A stretch of 64,000 bases of DNA from Dendrolimus kikuchii. Taxonomy: Eukaryota > Arthropoda > Insecta > Lepidoptera > Lasiocampidae. Where the stretch lies: assembly GCA_019925095.2 (NCBI GenBank), contig CM034414.1, positions 1,838,001 to 1,902,000 of the forward strand, given 5' to 3'. The notes below the pieces were generated by a model, which saw only the letters and a program-made list of their open reading frames with translations, had not been told where the DNA came from and ran no database searches. Shown here piece by piece: positions 21,275 to 31,772 of this stretch (position 1 is its first letter; each line of letters opens with the position of its first letter). A program made the position numbers and the translations under genes.

Positions 21275-21934
21275 TTAAGATTATATAGACCCCGAAGAAC
21301 ATCGGGGGTAGACAGGCGACACAAAAAATACTAAAATTCACGCCGCGGAATCAACATCATTTGGGATACTAAAGTATCTTCAGTGTTTACCCGGGATTGT
21401 GGAGGGTAGAGGTAAGGAGCACAAACGGGGAGAGGAGTATAATGGGAGAGGAGTATAACTAGGAGAGGATTATTATTGCGCGTACTAATGCGACTCCACG
21501 CGGACACCGGCGGTTGGCTGGCATCCGGAGACGCAGGTATGCGCATGATTTCCCACTCTGAATAATACCGCTTCGGGGGGCCTTTAGCTATCAAGGGAGC
21601 AAAGGATTCATCACCCCCGCTGACGAAGTGAATGTATTCTGATTCCCGGGGCACATTCAGGCACTTTTTGCGCTGGATCGGACGGGGCGTAACTACGTTC
21701 TAAGTCTCAGCCTTTCCTACATAAAAAGCGCGGGGCACATGGGAGGAGGGTAGTTTTAGTGGGTAGTGGTTGTTGCCCGTGCAACTTCTCTGAGTCTCCA
21801 CACAAGCTGGCTTGATTATTGTTCGGATTGCCCCTTATCAAAGGGGAAAGCCTTCATGATCAACTATGATCTAATCCCTTGCAAAGGACCCAGTATTGTG
21901 CGTAAATAGCATTCCCCCCGCCTTAAAAAAAAAA
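21275..21934. other. Unassigned mixed-composition segment
   Basis: C/G-richer than its surroundings and with no clean frame. It ends in gcattccccccgcctt plus poly(A), and that junction is duplicated at 22173-22196 around an S1 piece. It could be LINE untranslated sequence. Confidence 0.4.
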
Positions 21935-22171
21935 GAGGCGACAAAACAACCCACAGACAGGTGGTGGTAATTTACCCGTCTGGATGGCTACTACCCCCGG
22001 TGTAGAGTATGCCGCCATAACAAACTTGAGTTGTGTTCCGGCATTAGTGACCAGGTTCCAGTCTCATCTACGAATACTGTGGAGCATATTGGTAATATCT
22101 AATGTTGCAAATGTTTATAGGCGACGGTAACCACTTTCCATCACATTGGGGTCGTCTGCCTGTCTGCTATA
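21935..22171 (+). mobile_element. S1 piece flanked by a long duplication
   Basis: Sense S1 from gaggcgacaaaacaaccc to gtctgcctgtctgct, lacking both the 5' 60 bases and the poly(A). The flanks gcattccccc(c)gcctt plus A-run occur at 21909-21934 and 22173-22196, about 24 bp. Confidence 0.8.
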
Positions 22172-22196
22172 CGCATTCCCCCGCCTTAAAAAAAAA

Positions 22197-22638
22197 GGAG
22201 CACAAACGAGCAGCGCCGTGATCGCGTCGCGAAAATCGGAAGGCTATGGTCTGGAGCGCCGACTCTTGGGACGTAGCTGCCTCCTTCTGCGTGAGTGGGA
22301 GCAGTCCTCCACGCTCCTCTCCCGCCGGAGCCGGCGGCGGCGTTGGAGGGTCATCCACGACGACCTTCAGCCGCTGTAGACTAAAGCCGTAGACTAAAGG
22401 GTAGAAGGTCCTTTGCTCTTCCTAGCAAGCTAAAGGCCCCCCGCGGTAAACGGAACCTAACTCAGGGAGGGAAGTAATGCGCGTACCTGCCTCTCCGGGT
22501 GCCAGCTGAAGGCCGGCGACCTCGAGAAGACGCATTGGCACGCGCTGCAGGACTTCTCTCCCTGTCTCGTTCTGCGGCCTCCTTGAGTGACATTACTGCC
22601 CTTGGTGAGGCCAGCCCGCAAAGGGGCCGGCCGTCATC
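22197..22638. other. GC-rich segment, no recognised gene
   Basis: Clearly GC-richer than the window, with an Arg-rich open frame on the plus strand to 22379 and open frames on the minus strand. I find no domain. Probably the remainder of the retroelement on the left side of the S1 insertion. Confidence 0.4.
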
Positions 22639-22734
22639 ATTCAGACCAGGGGTGGTAGCTATCCAGCCGGGCAAGTACCCTTACGACAGGCTGCCCGGCC
22701 GCAGGAAATTGTATTCCTTCTCTGTTCCTACACT
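22639..22734 (-). mobile_element. S1 5' fragment
   Basis: Antisense from attcagaccaggggtggtag to the ctctgttcctacactgat end, with the accacctggctgtggg block deleted. Confidence 0.75.
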
Positions 22735-23462
22735 GATTTTTGTACAACCTCGAATCATTTATAGATTTATTATAGTATAGATATATATCGTGTGTAAAAC
22801 AGCAAACATCCAAACATCCAATTAGCGGCATCCGTATAAACATTGAATTGGGATACCGATACGGCCATTTACGGATCAGCCCCGACACCTTGCGGCGCCA
22901 ATGTCGTAAAATGGCTGAGGGTAATGCAGGGTAACCCTACGTATTAGGCGCGGTGTAAGATATACGATGTAGCGTTTATATAACATTATTTTATTGTGGT
23001 TACTTTTTTTATATTTTATTATTGCATACATAAGTTACAGATACTTATAGGTATAATAGGATGTCTTATCGCTGCTGGTGATATCTTCCAGATCACCTTT
23101 ACACTGATTTTTGTTAATTTTTTAACATAATATTAAAAATAAACTAAACTATCATATACATAAATGTAACTTTTTTTACTTTATTTATTTGGGACTTTTG
23201 GGTCAGCCCCATCATCACCTAAACACACAAAAACTTATATATTACATTTTAAATAATGAGCTGGCTAACAAACTAGCCTTCTTTGAGGCTCTGCCAGAAT
23301 TTCTATGAAAATACCTACATCAAAACGATTCAGTAACAACTCATCAGTTGTTCTCTGCCATCTTTATTTTTGCTGAATTCCATCATCAGACATCCTCACG
23401 AGTTCCACAGATATAAACTTAAAAAAATGTATACAATCGTTAAAAATTTAAATAAAAATAAA
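22735..23462. other. No gene recognised
   Basis: AT-rich apart from 22860-22960, where gtaatgcagggtaaccctac and nearby C/G-rich sequence look like a fragment of an unknown repeat. Confidence 0.4.
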
Positions 23463-23977
23463 CACAATAAAACTACGTTTTAACGGTTTTAAGCGCGGTA
23501 ATTTTATTTGATTTTGGTTTTTCCCGTGATCACGGAAGACAAAGATGTCAAGTGTCAACGAGTATTGTTAAAGTTTTATTTAGCCTACCGCCAACTTATT
23601 AATTTTAATTATTTAATTTTATTTTTAATTTTGTTTATGGTTATTATTTAATCTATGGGAGCCTAATCTAATTTACTACCGCTTCGCAACATGTTATGGC
23701 TTGAAGAGAAGAAGCGGCGCAAGAAACTCTTCAGCAAACATGCCTAGCTCTAATAATTTTATATAATATTAAAATGGGTGGAAGGAAAAATAAAAGTAAT
23801 TATCAGTCAAGTTGGTTTGTGTTCCGTTGTACGCAGAAAAAGCTCACAGTGTCTTGAGGTCTGGCAGGTGGTTTTGCTTTCGGCCTTTTCGGCCACTTTT
23901 GAGTGGCCGAAACGTCGGAAAAAACCAAAATCAAATAAAATTACCGCGCTTAAAACCGTTAAAACGTAGTTTTATTA
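23463..23977 (+). mobile_element. P1 repeat with inverted terminal arms
   Basis: The left arm at 23467-23524 (aataaaactacgttttaacg onward) is repeated in inverse at 23910-23977 over about 58 bp. Between them lie the usual P1 body (gatcacggaagacaaagatg to the aatgggtggaagg block) and, on the right, a second hairpin ccacttttgagtgg followed by ccgaaacgtcgg. Penelope-like elements have comparable ends, so this is my preferred class, but no reverse transcriptase is present. Confidence 0.72.
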
Positions 23978-24026
23978 TGTATACAAGTCGCGAAAACTTA
24001 AGAAAAAAAAAATAAACACCTATATT

Positions 24027-24125
24027 ATAGCCTGTCCAGCCCCACCAGAGAACTGTCGCTGGGCATTATACCCAGAAGGCTGGCAACATTACCTCGCTGG
24101 ATACAGAGGCTAATTCTTTGAGCGA
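24027..24125 (-). mobile_element. L-B fragment
   Basis: Antisense of the last 30 codons as in 11940-12036, including the agcgacagt and gggctgg end. Truncated. Confidence 0.7.
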
Positions 24126-24177
24126 TAAATAAATTAATTATAAATAAATTAAACTAAATACACAAACTATAAAATGT

Positions 24178-24520
24178 AGTACCAGACCGCTGTCAGTTGG
24201 AAACGTGCCCAAAAGGCTGGCCACATTGCCTCGCTGAATGGCAACGCTAATGCGTTGCCCGAGGTATAGACCAGTCTTTTGGTCACGTGAGACATCCGCC
24301 AGACGTTTGGCTAGCTCGCGATAAAGCTTGTGCGCCTCAGGCCCCCATGGTCCCACGGTTTCGACCCCAAGAGCCGCAAATATGTAGCCATTTCCGATGG
24401 CTGAGTATTTGCAGCGTTTTAGGGCCTCGTGTTATGCGGCAGCACCGGCAGACATGCTAGTGGCTAGAAGATGGGACGCTACCAAAGTATTGACGTATAA
24501 CGCGTCCCATACTAAGAGGT
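24178..24520 (-). mobile_element. L-B LINE C-terminal region
   Basis: The minus strand encodes GPWGPEAHKLYRELAKRL, DQKTGLYLGQRISVAIQRGN and LLGTFPTDSGL. Upstream on that strand is a degraded LAASHLLA-type segment. A point change introduces a stop in the tgttatgcggc region. Confidence 0.8.
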
Positions 24521-24872
24521 GATCCTATTCTCTCGCAGGCTTAGTCCTATAGATTTATGTGTTTATCTCTTTTTAGTGTCGCTTTTTCGTTTCATTGAGT
24601 TACAATTCACAATGATCATAAAGAATTTTCACTTCAAAATCTCTTTTTACGCTACTCAAATAATCACTAGACTAACCTCTTACAAATTATTTAAAACAAT
24701 CCAGTTGTTTAGATAATTTCTTTAAAAGCTTTTGTTACCTGATAATCGCCCTTACTTCCTGACTCTGGTGAGAACTTCGGAAAGAATAAATGAAATTCGG
24801 GATACGTGGTGAATCTTGCTGTATATTGCCTTAAAAAGTCACACGTAATGCAGATAGATGCATTTTAAACGA
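24521..24872. other. No gene recognised
   Basis: AT-rich; one 65-codon frame without features. Confidence 0.4.
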
Positions 24873-25044
24873 TACATACATAACTTCACGCCAGTTCCCT
24901 TGCGGGGTAGGCACGAACAACAGAGCGCCATTTAGGCTTATTCTTATACACCTCACTTGCTTCTTTGACATTCATAACACTTGTCATGCATGCTCGTCTG
25001 TTCTTAAGGCTCCTGACATCACCTTCTGCTAGTACACGATCAAT
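24873..25044 (-). mobile_element. L-A LINE 3' tail
   Basis: Antisense TATG tail, then the YPARELA end back to DRVLAEGD. taaacgat-type sequence occurs on both sides (24865 and 25047), a probable target duplication. Confidence 0.9.
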
Positions 25045-25453
25045 TTTAAACGATGTTCACTAAATACAAAATATTTAACGCCTGCAGAAATATTATGGCA
25101 ATTCTGTTGGCCCGTGTACCTTTACCAAAAATATCAGGCTTCATAACAGACTCCTATGATTTCAACCACTCACCAATGTATGAATATATTGTCAGGACAC
25201 CCCGGTAAGACACCTAAGGCATGTTTACGATTGCGACATTTTTACGTCTCGTATTGAAGGGTTACAGCCCTATTACCATCAGGAACATCTTAATAGATTT
25301 AAAAATTACATTTATTCACATCAATATATTTTAGCAAAAATCAAAACCGATTTCAAACTAAAAAGCATTTTTTTTCTACAAGTTGAAGCCGGTGCGAAGG
25401 AATGAATTTTAATTAACAATTTAACAATACGCGATTTATCAATTTATAGGATT
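25045..25453. other. No gene recognised
   Basis: AT-rich sequence. Nothing supported. Confidence 0.4.
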
Positions 25454-25655
25454 ACATACATAACTTCACGCCAGTTCCCTTGCGGGGTAGGCACGAACAA
25501 CAGAGCGCCATTTAGGCTTATTCTTACACACCTCACTTGCTTCTTTGACATTCATAACTCATGTCATGCACGCTCGTCTGTTCTTAAGGCTCCTGACATC
25601 ACCTTCTGCTAGTACACGATCAATTTGATCATGGTGTGTCGTGGCCTTTTCCACG
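25454..25655 (-). mobile_element. L-A LINE 3' tail
   Basis: As at 24873 but reaching slightly further. ttataggatta occurs at 25445 and near 25663 and is a probable target duplication. Confidence 0.9.
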
Positions 25656-25737
25656 TTAATCCTTTATAGGATTAAGTATTAAGATTTAAACTATACTATA
25701 AATATAACTAACAAAATAACAATCTGTAAGTAAAGTT

Positions 25738-25972
25738 GCCAGGTGGTAGGGCATTGCCCGACTGGATGGCTACCACCCCTGGTCTAAAGTATGTCGCCAT
25801 AACAACCTTCGAGTTGTGTTCCGGCATTAGTGACCAGGTTCCAGTATCCCTTAAGAGAGCAGCAGCGTATTTGTAGCACCTTTGGTGTTGCAAATGTCCA
25901 TAGGCAATGGTAACCGCTTTCCATCAAGTGGGCCATTTGCCTGTCTGCTGATGTCCTGCAATAAAAAAAAAA
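25738..25972 (+). mobile_element. S1 retroposon, 5'-truncated
   Basis: From ccaggtggtagggcattgcc to atgtcctgcaat and poly(A). It abuts the L-B copy at 25975. Confidence 0.92.
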
Positions 25973-25974
25973 TA

Positions 25975-26290
25975 GACTCCAGGTCGCTGTCGGTAGGGAG
26001 CGTGCCCAAATGCTGGCCGCATTTCCACGTTGAATGCAAGCAAGGGTTGAAGGGTGCAAGCCAGCCTTTTGGTCACGCGAGACCTCAATTACACGCGTTG
26101 AGAGGTCTCGATAGAGGTGGTGAGTCTCGACCCCGAAAGCCACAAATATGCACCCATTACCAATGGACACATATTTACGGTGCTTCAGAGCATCCTGGTG
26201 AGCGGCAGCAGCCCCGGCTGTCACGGCTATGACTGGGAGATAGGAAGCCGCCAAAGTATCACCACAAGCTGCGTCCCATCTTCGATGGTG
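25975..26290 (-). mobile_element. L-B LINE C-terminal region, second subfamily
   Basis: The minus strand encodes WDAACGDTLAASYLPVIAVT, KYVSIGNGCIFVAFGVET and a degraded C-terminus. It is closer to the copy at 52938 than to those at 11.6 and 24.2 kb. Confidence 0.8.
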
Positions 26291-26376
26291 AGTTACTATA
26301 TTTCGTAAAACTTTTGTTACACATTTTTTTTTTGCTGATGCACAGCAGATAGGCTGACGGCCCAACTGTTATTATT

Positions 26377-27440
26377 TAAGTTTATGGCTTAGCAGCTAGG
26401 CCTTTAAGCCATATCTTAGATTACAATATAGTTTCTTAATTTTCTTAAGCCTATGTATAACTCAGCTGAACTGTAGGTTATCAACTAAAGCCATTCATAT
26501 ATATTGACCAGAAGCAGAATTTAGTAACAAACAAGTGCAAACATATGACACTGTAGTTATATACTATAGTATATTCACTGACAGCGTCAGAGTAAATAGT
26601 AACATAAGAATATATATTGTACAATAAAACAGTAGAATTAAGCTACCTCTACAAATTTGCGAACGTCATAAAGGAAATAGATATAAGATATTATTATAAC
26701 TGGAAAATAGGTTTTTAGTCTACTTTAGAACTCGAATTAACGATATTATAACCTTAAAATCAACTAATTTAGAAACAAAATTTATTTAAAACTGTGTAAA
26801 TTTAGAGAATAAAACATGTCAAATATAAGATGTGTAACAATTTAGGCTATCAAAATTAATGTAAATGTAATGTAAATAGTATATAAGAATTATGTAAAAA
26901 TAGAAAATAAGAGTTGAAAACAGTAAATAAAGATAAAACACTTTACCAACCCTTCCCAACCAAAACCAACCCAACCCAACTTTTCACCAATCCCTTTCCC
27001 CATTCATAAATCCTTGTGTTTAAACCATCCCCTGACTAAATCCACACAGTATAACTCATCCGTATCCACATACCCAACAAACCCTGTATTAGTGTTTTGC
27101 ATACAAACAAATAAAGTAGAACAGAGATAGGAAAAAATAGAAACCTATGAATAGATAATAATTCAAAAGAAAAGAGTACCTCCGTCATGCCACAAGATGG
27201 AGACAAACCGGGTCTACAATAAAAAAAAATAAAAAAAAACTAAAGCCATTCAACGGAGTTCTTGTGACAACTCGAAAGGCCACATTTGACTATACAGTTC
27301 ACATTTCTCACAAAAACACATAATTACTACTCAAAAACTATCAATATCCTACAACTATTGTTCATTTTAGAGAAATTTTACACATTTTTAGACAATAAAA
27401 CTGCACAGCACAACATCTCCTTTCGTTCCCGCCAAAAAAA
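26377..27440 (+). repeat. Q repeat copy 1, interrupted
   Basis: 26377-26497 (taagtttatggcttagcagc onward) and 27253-27440 (caacggagttcttgtgacaa onward) are contiguous in copy 2 at 27553-27865. Copy 1 was split by the 740-bp insertion. Confidence 0.82.
26498..27237 (+). mobile_element. Poly(A)-tailed retroposed insertion of unknown source
   Basis: Ends in aataaaaaaaaataaaaaaa and is bounded by a perfect 15-bp duplication aactaaagccattca (26483-26497 and 27238-27252), the signature of target-primed retroposition. The 740-bp body is AT-rich with a C-rich patch near 26945-27000. It has no frame above 60 codons. It could be a LINE 3' UTR or a processed copy of a non-coding transcript. Confidence 0.85.
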
Positions 27441-27552
27441 GGGCGTTGACCACAGAGCATTAATTCTCTCTATCGATTGACATTGAATAAGGCGCGATTT
27501 TCAAATCAACCAATGACACTTGTGTATTTCGGCGTTAATGATTTTTTTAATA

Positions 27553-27865
27553 TTTAAGTTTATGGCTTGGCAGCTAGGCCTTTAAGCTAGATCTTAGTTT
27601 ACAATATAGTTTCTTAATTTTCTTAAGCTTATGTGTAGCACAGCTGAACTGTAGGTAATCAGCTAGTGCCATTCAACGGAGTTCTTGTGACAACTCAAAA
27701 GACCACATTTGACTATACAGTTCACATTTCTCACAAAAACACATGATTACTACTCAAAAACTATCAATATCCTACAACTATTGTTCATTTTAGAGAAATT
27801 TTACACATTTTTAGAAAAAAAAAACTGCACAGCACAACGTCTCCTTTCAGTTCCCGCCAAAAACT
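27553..27865 (+). repeat. Q repeat copy 2, uninterrupted
   Basis: About 313 bp, matching copy 1 across the former insertion site with gtgccattcaacggagttc intact. Ends near agttcccgccaaaaa. Confidence 0.85.
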
Positions 27866-27892
27866 CCCGTCGTTAATGACAACGCTCCATAA

Positions 27893-27995
27893 TCCGTTCC
27901 ACTAGAGTTTATGATTGTAACACCCGCAAGCAAGTGGAACGGAAAAAATCACGGTCGTGAACGTGGTTGTTGTGAGTCTTATGTGGAACGTAGCC
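27893..27995. mobile_element. M1 MITE, short version
   Basis: Left ccgttccactagag, right ttgttgtgagtcttatgtgg then aacgtagcc. The interior is shortened relative to 6240-6460. Confidence 0.6.
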
Positions 27996-28127
27996 TATAT
28001 GAACATATTCGTAGAAGAAAAATATCTTCAGCAAAGTTTAAACGCCGCGTATTCGTGTGAAACCTCTTTCATAAAGATTTTTTTTTTTATATCGTCTGCA
28101 TAATTATGTCAAAAGTCTGCATTTGTA

Positions 28128-28345
28128 TAGTTTTTGGCGGGAACTGAAAGGAGATGTTGTGCTGTGCAGTTTTATTTTCTAAAAATGTGTAAAATCACTC
28201 TAAAATGAACAATAGTTGTAGGATATTGATAGTTTTTGAGTAGTAATTATGTGTTTTTGTGAGAAATGTGAACTGTATAGTCAAATGTGGCCTTTCGAGT
28301 TTTCACAAGGACTCCGTTGAATGGCGTTGGTTGTAGCCTACAATT
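28128..28345 (-). repeat. Q repeat copy 3, inverted
   Basis: Reverse complement of the second half of Q (tttttggcgggaactgaaag to the gactccgttgaatggc end). It makes an inverted pair with copy 2 around the M1 element. Confidence 0.82.
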
Positions 28346-28473
28346 CAACTGCGCTACTATACGAAGACTTATACATCAGAATTGGCTGTATGGACTAAGA
28401 TTCCCTTGCCTGCCTTTATGGCGAATTCTACTACTACTCTGTATTTATATTAGTATAGACCCTTATTCTAACA

Positions 28474-28693
28474 CTAGCTGTGGCCGCGACGTCGTCCGCG
28501 TAGAATTTGTTTTCAAAACCCCCCGATTTTTAAACATCATTGGTGCTCCGCTCCTATTGGTCTTAGCGTGATGATATATAGCCTATAGCCGTCCTTGATA
28601 AATGGGCTATCTAACACTAAAAGAATTTTTCAAATCAGACCAGTAGTTCCTGAGATTAGCGCGTTCAAACAAACAAACTCTTCAGCTTTATAT
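28474..28693 (-). mobile_element. Non-autonomous Helitron
   Basis: CTAG at 28477-28474 on the minus strand, preceded by gcggacgacgtcgcggcc. The body has aacgcgctaatctcagg and the 5' end lies near tactaatatataaagctgaa. Confidence 0.87.
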
Positions 28694-28960
28694 ATTAGTA
28701 TAAAATATTTCTAAGATGATATAGATAAAGAAGGATAAAGAGTGGAGAAGAAAGAGAGGAATCAGTACATGCCCACTTCATGACATACAAATCCTACTTC
28801 AACGCGAGCAAAATCTAGTTTTTCATAATGTCATTTTTTATTTCGATTTATCTTTCCTCGAGCAATGGCAAAATGTTGAACGGAATTTAAAAGCATTTTC
28901 TATCATTGAAACTTGGATATGTTTATGCAAAAGGGAAAATATTAATGACGTATATTATTA

Positions 28961-29342
28961 ATGACGTTCGTAATACCGAAGTAAGAAAGAGAGTTGGTCT
29001 GAAAGAGAGTGTCGGGGTGAAGGTAAGGAAAGGAATGCTCCGGTGGTTCGGGCATGTGGAAAGAATGCATGATGAAAGAATGACTAAACAGATATACAAT
29101 GCAAAAGTGGATGGATGCAGAAGTCGTGGAAGGCCACGACACACCTTCCATGATCAAATTGATCGTGTACTAGCGGAGGGTGATGTCAGGAGCCTTAAGA
29201 ACAGACGAGTGTGCATGACAAGAGTTATGAATGTCAAAGAAGCAAGTGAGGTGTGTAAGAATGGGCCTAAATGGCGCTCTGTTGTTCGTGCCTACCCCGC
29301 AAGGGAACTGGCGTGAAGTTATGTATGTATGTATGTATGTAT
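28961..29342 (+). mobile_element. L-A LINE 3' end, ORF intact
   Basis: VRNTEVRKRVGLKESVGVKV to YPARELA without a break, then TGA and five TATG units. Flanks gtatattatta at 28950-28960 and 29343-29353 form the target duplication. It is almost identical to the copies at 31773 and 34487. Confidence 0.95.
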
Positions 29343-29450
29343 GTATATTATTAGATACATATATAACTATATTCTACGTCATTAACCTAGCATCAAATAC
29401 CGCTTGTATTCGTAGCATATACCTATATCGCCTGATTCAAAGTTTTTGCT

Positions 29451-29530
29451 TTTAGGTTGCCTGGAAGAGATCGCTTTGAACGATAAGGCCGGCTATTGTA
29501 TTGTCTAGTAAATATTGTAACTATGGTCTG
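29451..29530 (+). repeat. F1 repeat fragment
   Basis: ttgcctggaagagatcgctt, then gataaggccggctattgtat. No simple-repeat tail. Confidence 0.65.
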
Positions 29531-29765
29531 TTTTTGTAATTGTATACTTTTTATATCTCTCTTTTTGGTTAAATTCTGCGACATCAAAAATAAGTCTGTC
29601 AAAGAGGCCAAAAAATTGATTCAGGCATGGCTAAGCAGTCTAACACACGTCTGCCCGCTGTGGCTATAAACATCGGCTTTGGTCTTCAAAATACAGGCTT
29701 GGCCTAGTTTGGGACCAGTAGGTAATATAAATAATGTAAATTTGACTTTCTGACAATAAAGATTT

Positions 29766-30390
29766 TATTATTATAATGTATGACTCTGTACACCACGGGC
29801 AATAAAAATGGCCCGGACTTTTGGAGGGCTTGCGTGGGAAGGCGTGGCCATGGGAAGGCCAACGCGTAGAGGCCGTTTGACAAATTTAATGTAAATGTGG
29901 CGTGACACTGTCCGGCGATTATACCTGTCTACACCATATAGTAATGCACCCAAGGACAAGCCCCGGCCAGTGTAGGACTATTGTGGGAAATGAGGACAAA
30001 AAGTACCGGGCTATTGGGGTGAACTGCTACTGGTACTAGAGGTCTGGGAATATGGGGACTATGGCGTCTGCCCGTCGCAATGTTCGGGGAACATGGAAAA
30101 ATGGGCAGACGGTGACTCGCCACTCCCTGCATGGGCCCCAAAAAATGCCATAGAAGACAGGGGCAACATGGGTGTGAGTGGCTAAGGGGTGTAGAGAGGT
30201 GGGTTGCAGGTTCACTGAAGCTACTTTTGACGTGATACCATTTATCACTTCCACCCCTGGAGCTTGAGTCTTAGCTCTAACGATCTCCACTCTGTGCCAG
30301 CTGGTTAAGGCAAGCACGGAGTCAGGTACGACGTGTCGCTACTCACCTAGGGCTTCGCCACAAAGCCCCCCTGCGGGTTATTATTATTAT
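29766..30390. other. C/G-rich block between TTA/ATT simple repeats
   Basis: Composition changes sharply at both edges. The left edge is ttttattattataatg and the right edge gggttattattattatc. The interior has no convincing frame, although cacaaagcccccctgcggg near its right end resembles LINE 3'-UTR sequence. An element inserted into a TAA-type microsatellite is possible. Confidence 0.4.
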
Positions 30391-30617
30391 CTCTCTCCTT
30401 CTCTCTTCCTCAGCCCAGGATCCGCTTACCTACATTTTCTTCTCCACTTCACGTGGTTGTTGATATTCCTTGTTATGTGATTGTACGTATGTCATCCCTT
30501 ATGAGGTGAAGCCACCGCTTCTGTCCTTATAGTTTTAATTCTATTTATCTGTCAACTTTGTTAAATGAATGAAAATCTGCCACTCACACTCTTACTTCTT
30601 TTAAGAATTACTTTATA

Positions 30618-30845
30618 TTTTTTTTTATTGCAGGAGTTCAGCAGACAGGCAGACGGCCCACTGGATGGAAAGCGGTTACCATCACCTATGGACATTTGCA
30701 AGACGAAAGGTGCTACAAATACGCTGCTGCTCTCTTAAGGGAGACTGGAACCTGGTCACTAATGCCGAAACACAACTCAAGGTTGTTATGTCGACATACT
30801 TTAGACCAGAGGTGGTAGCCATCCGGTCGGGCAAATGCCCTACCA
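30618..30845 (-). mobile_element. S1 retroposon, 5'-truncated
   Basis: Antisense from poly(T)-ttgcaggagttcagcagac to gcaaatgccctaccac. Confidence 0.92.
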
Positions 30846-30932
30846 CTTTGCAAAATTTATAAGCATAAAGACTATTATTTACTTTATTAATGCTATTTAA
30901 ACACTACAGATTTTCTACTGAAATATACTATA

Positions 30933-30961
30933 ACACACACACACAGGTGTGTGTGTGTGTT
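30933..30961. repeat. Palindromic (CA)n/(GT)n tract
   Basis: acacacacacac followed by agg and tgtgtgtgtgtgt, self-complementary. Confidence 0.8.
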
Positions 30962-31002
30962 TTATAATAGAGACATGTATGAGCTATATTTTTTATTTAT
31001 AT

Positions 31003-31184
31003 TGTTACAAGTTAGGCTCCGACAAAGACTAATTCCACGTACAGATCTGTAAAAGCACGTTTTATTACCTGTCGGTATTTGAACTGATTGTAATCCTTTA
31101 GTGATCGTCTTATATTGTTCACTTATTTATTGGCATACGTTTCTAGTATTTGTGAAGAACAGCCTATTGTCCTATTGTACTCGC
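31003..31184 (+). mobile_element. LTR1 5' fragment
   Basis: TGTTACAAGTTAGGCTCCGA and 180 bases of LTR1, stopping at tattgtactcg where L-D sequence begins. The 3' half is missing. Confidence 0.8.
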
Positions 31185-31230
31185 TCCGGTCACGTCTGTC
31201 GCAGGACCGACGGCGGATGGAGCAAATGAG

Positions 31231-31405
31231 TCCTGGAGTGGAGACCACGTCTCGGCAAACGTAGCGTAGGACGCCCGCCAGCCCGGTGGACTGACGACCT
31301 GCGCAAGATCGCCGGCAGGGGCTGGATGAGGAATACGGGAGACCGGGATATGTGGCGCGTACTTGGGGAGGACTATATCCAGCAGTGTACTGAGAGTGGC
31401 TGAAG
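31231..31405 (+). mobile_element. L-D LINE reverse-transcriptase C-terminus
   Basis: Encodes WRPRLGKRSVGRPPARWTDD, then LRKIAGRGWM, DRDMWRVLGEDYIQQ and a TGA followed by aagaagaaga. RPPARW is the conserved basic motif of RTE-type proteins. A second copy is at 49320. Confidence 0.82.
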
Positions 31406-31442
31406 AAGAAGACTCGCTCAGGAGTATAAGTATAAGAAACAG

Positions 31443-31665
31443 CCGCCCATGTCCTGCTTGAATACGGAGAGGTGGCCCAATACAGGGCGAAGTATCTGGA
31501 CGCCCCAGGCAGCCTCCGAGAAGTCTTCAGTAACGTCAAGAAGCTGGTGGACTTCCTGGAGGAGCTGGGCTGGATGGAGTAAACCCTCATCCACCCTCGC
31601 ACGCAAAATAGGCGCTTTGTCGTCGAGTTGCGGAAACCGCCCGTTTGCAGAAGAAGAAGAAGCTG
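31443..31665 (+). mobile_element. L-E LINE C-terminal fragment
   Basis: Encodes AHVLLEYGEVAQYRAKYLDA and LREVFSNVKKLVDFLEELGW, then TAA, followed by a C/G-rich 3' UTR and a (GAA)n tail at 31650-31663. HVLL and LGWME-type endings occur in several insect LINE clades; I cannot place it further. Confidence 0.7.
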
Positions 31666-31772
31666 AGTGCAAAACTTCTTTGCTGAAATGCGGCGTACAA
31701 ATTCTCAAAATATGTTTTTATTATATTTGCATGATTGAATAAATGAATATTTATTTGTAGAAATACAAGTAA

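Noticed and set aside
28923..29157. Frames such as MCRGLPRLLHPSTFALYICL and MIMEGVSWPSTTSASIHFCI at many loci
   Set aside because: Antisense shadows of the L-A reverse-transcriptase C-terminus.
29929..30317. Overlapping 70-93-codon minus frames in the C/G-rich block
   Set aside because: No recognisable motif, no start context, and both frames overlap over the same bases; composition alone explains the lack of stops.
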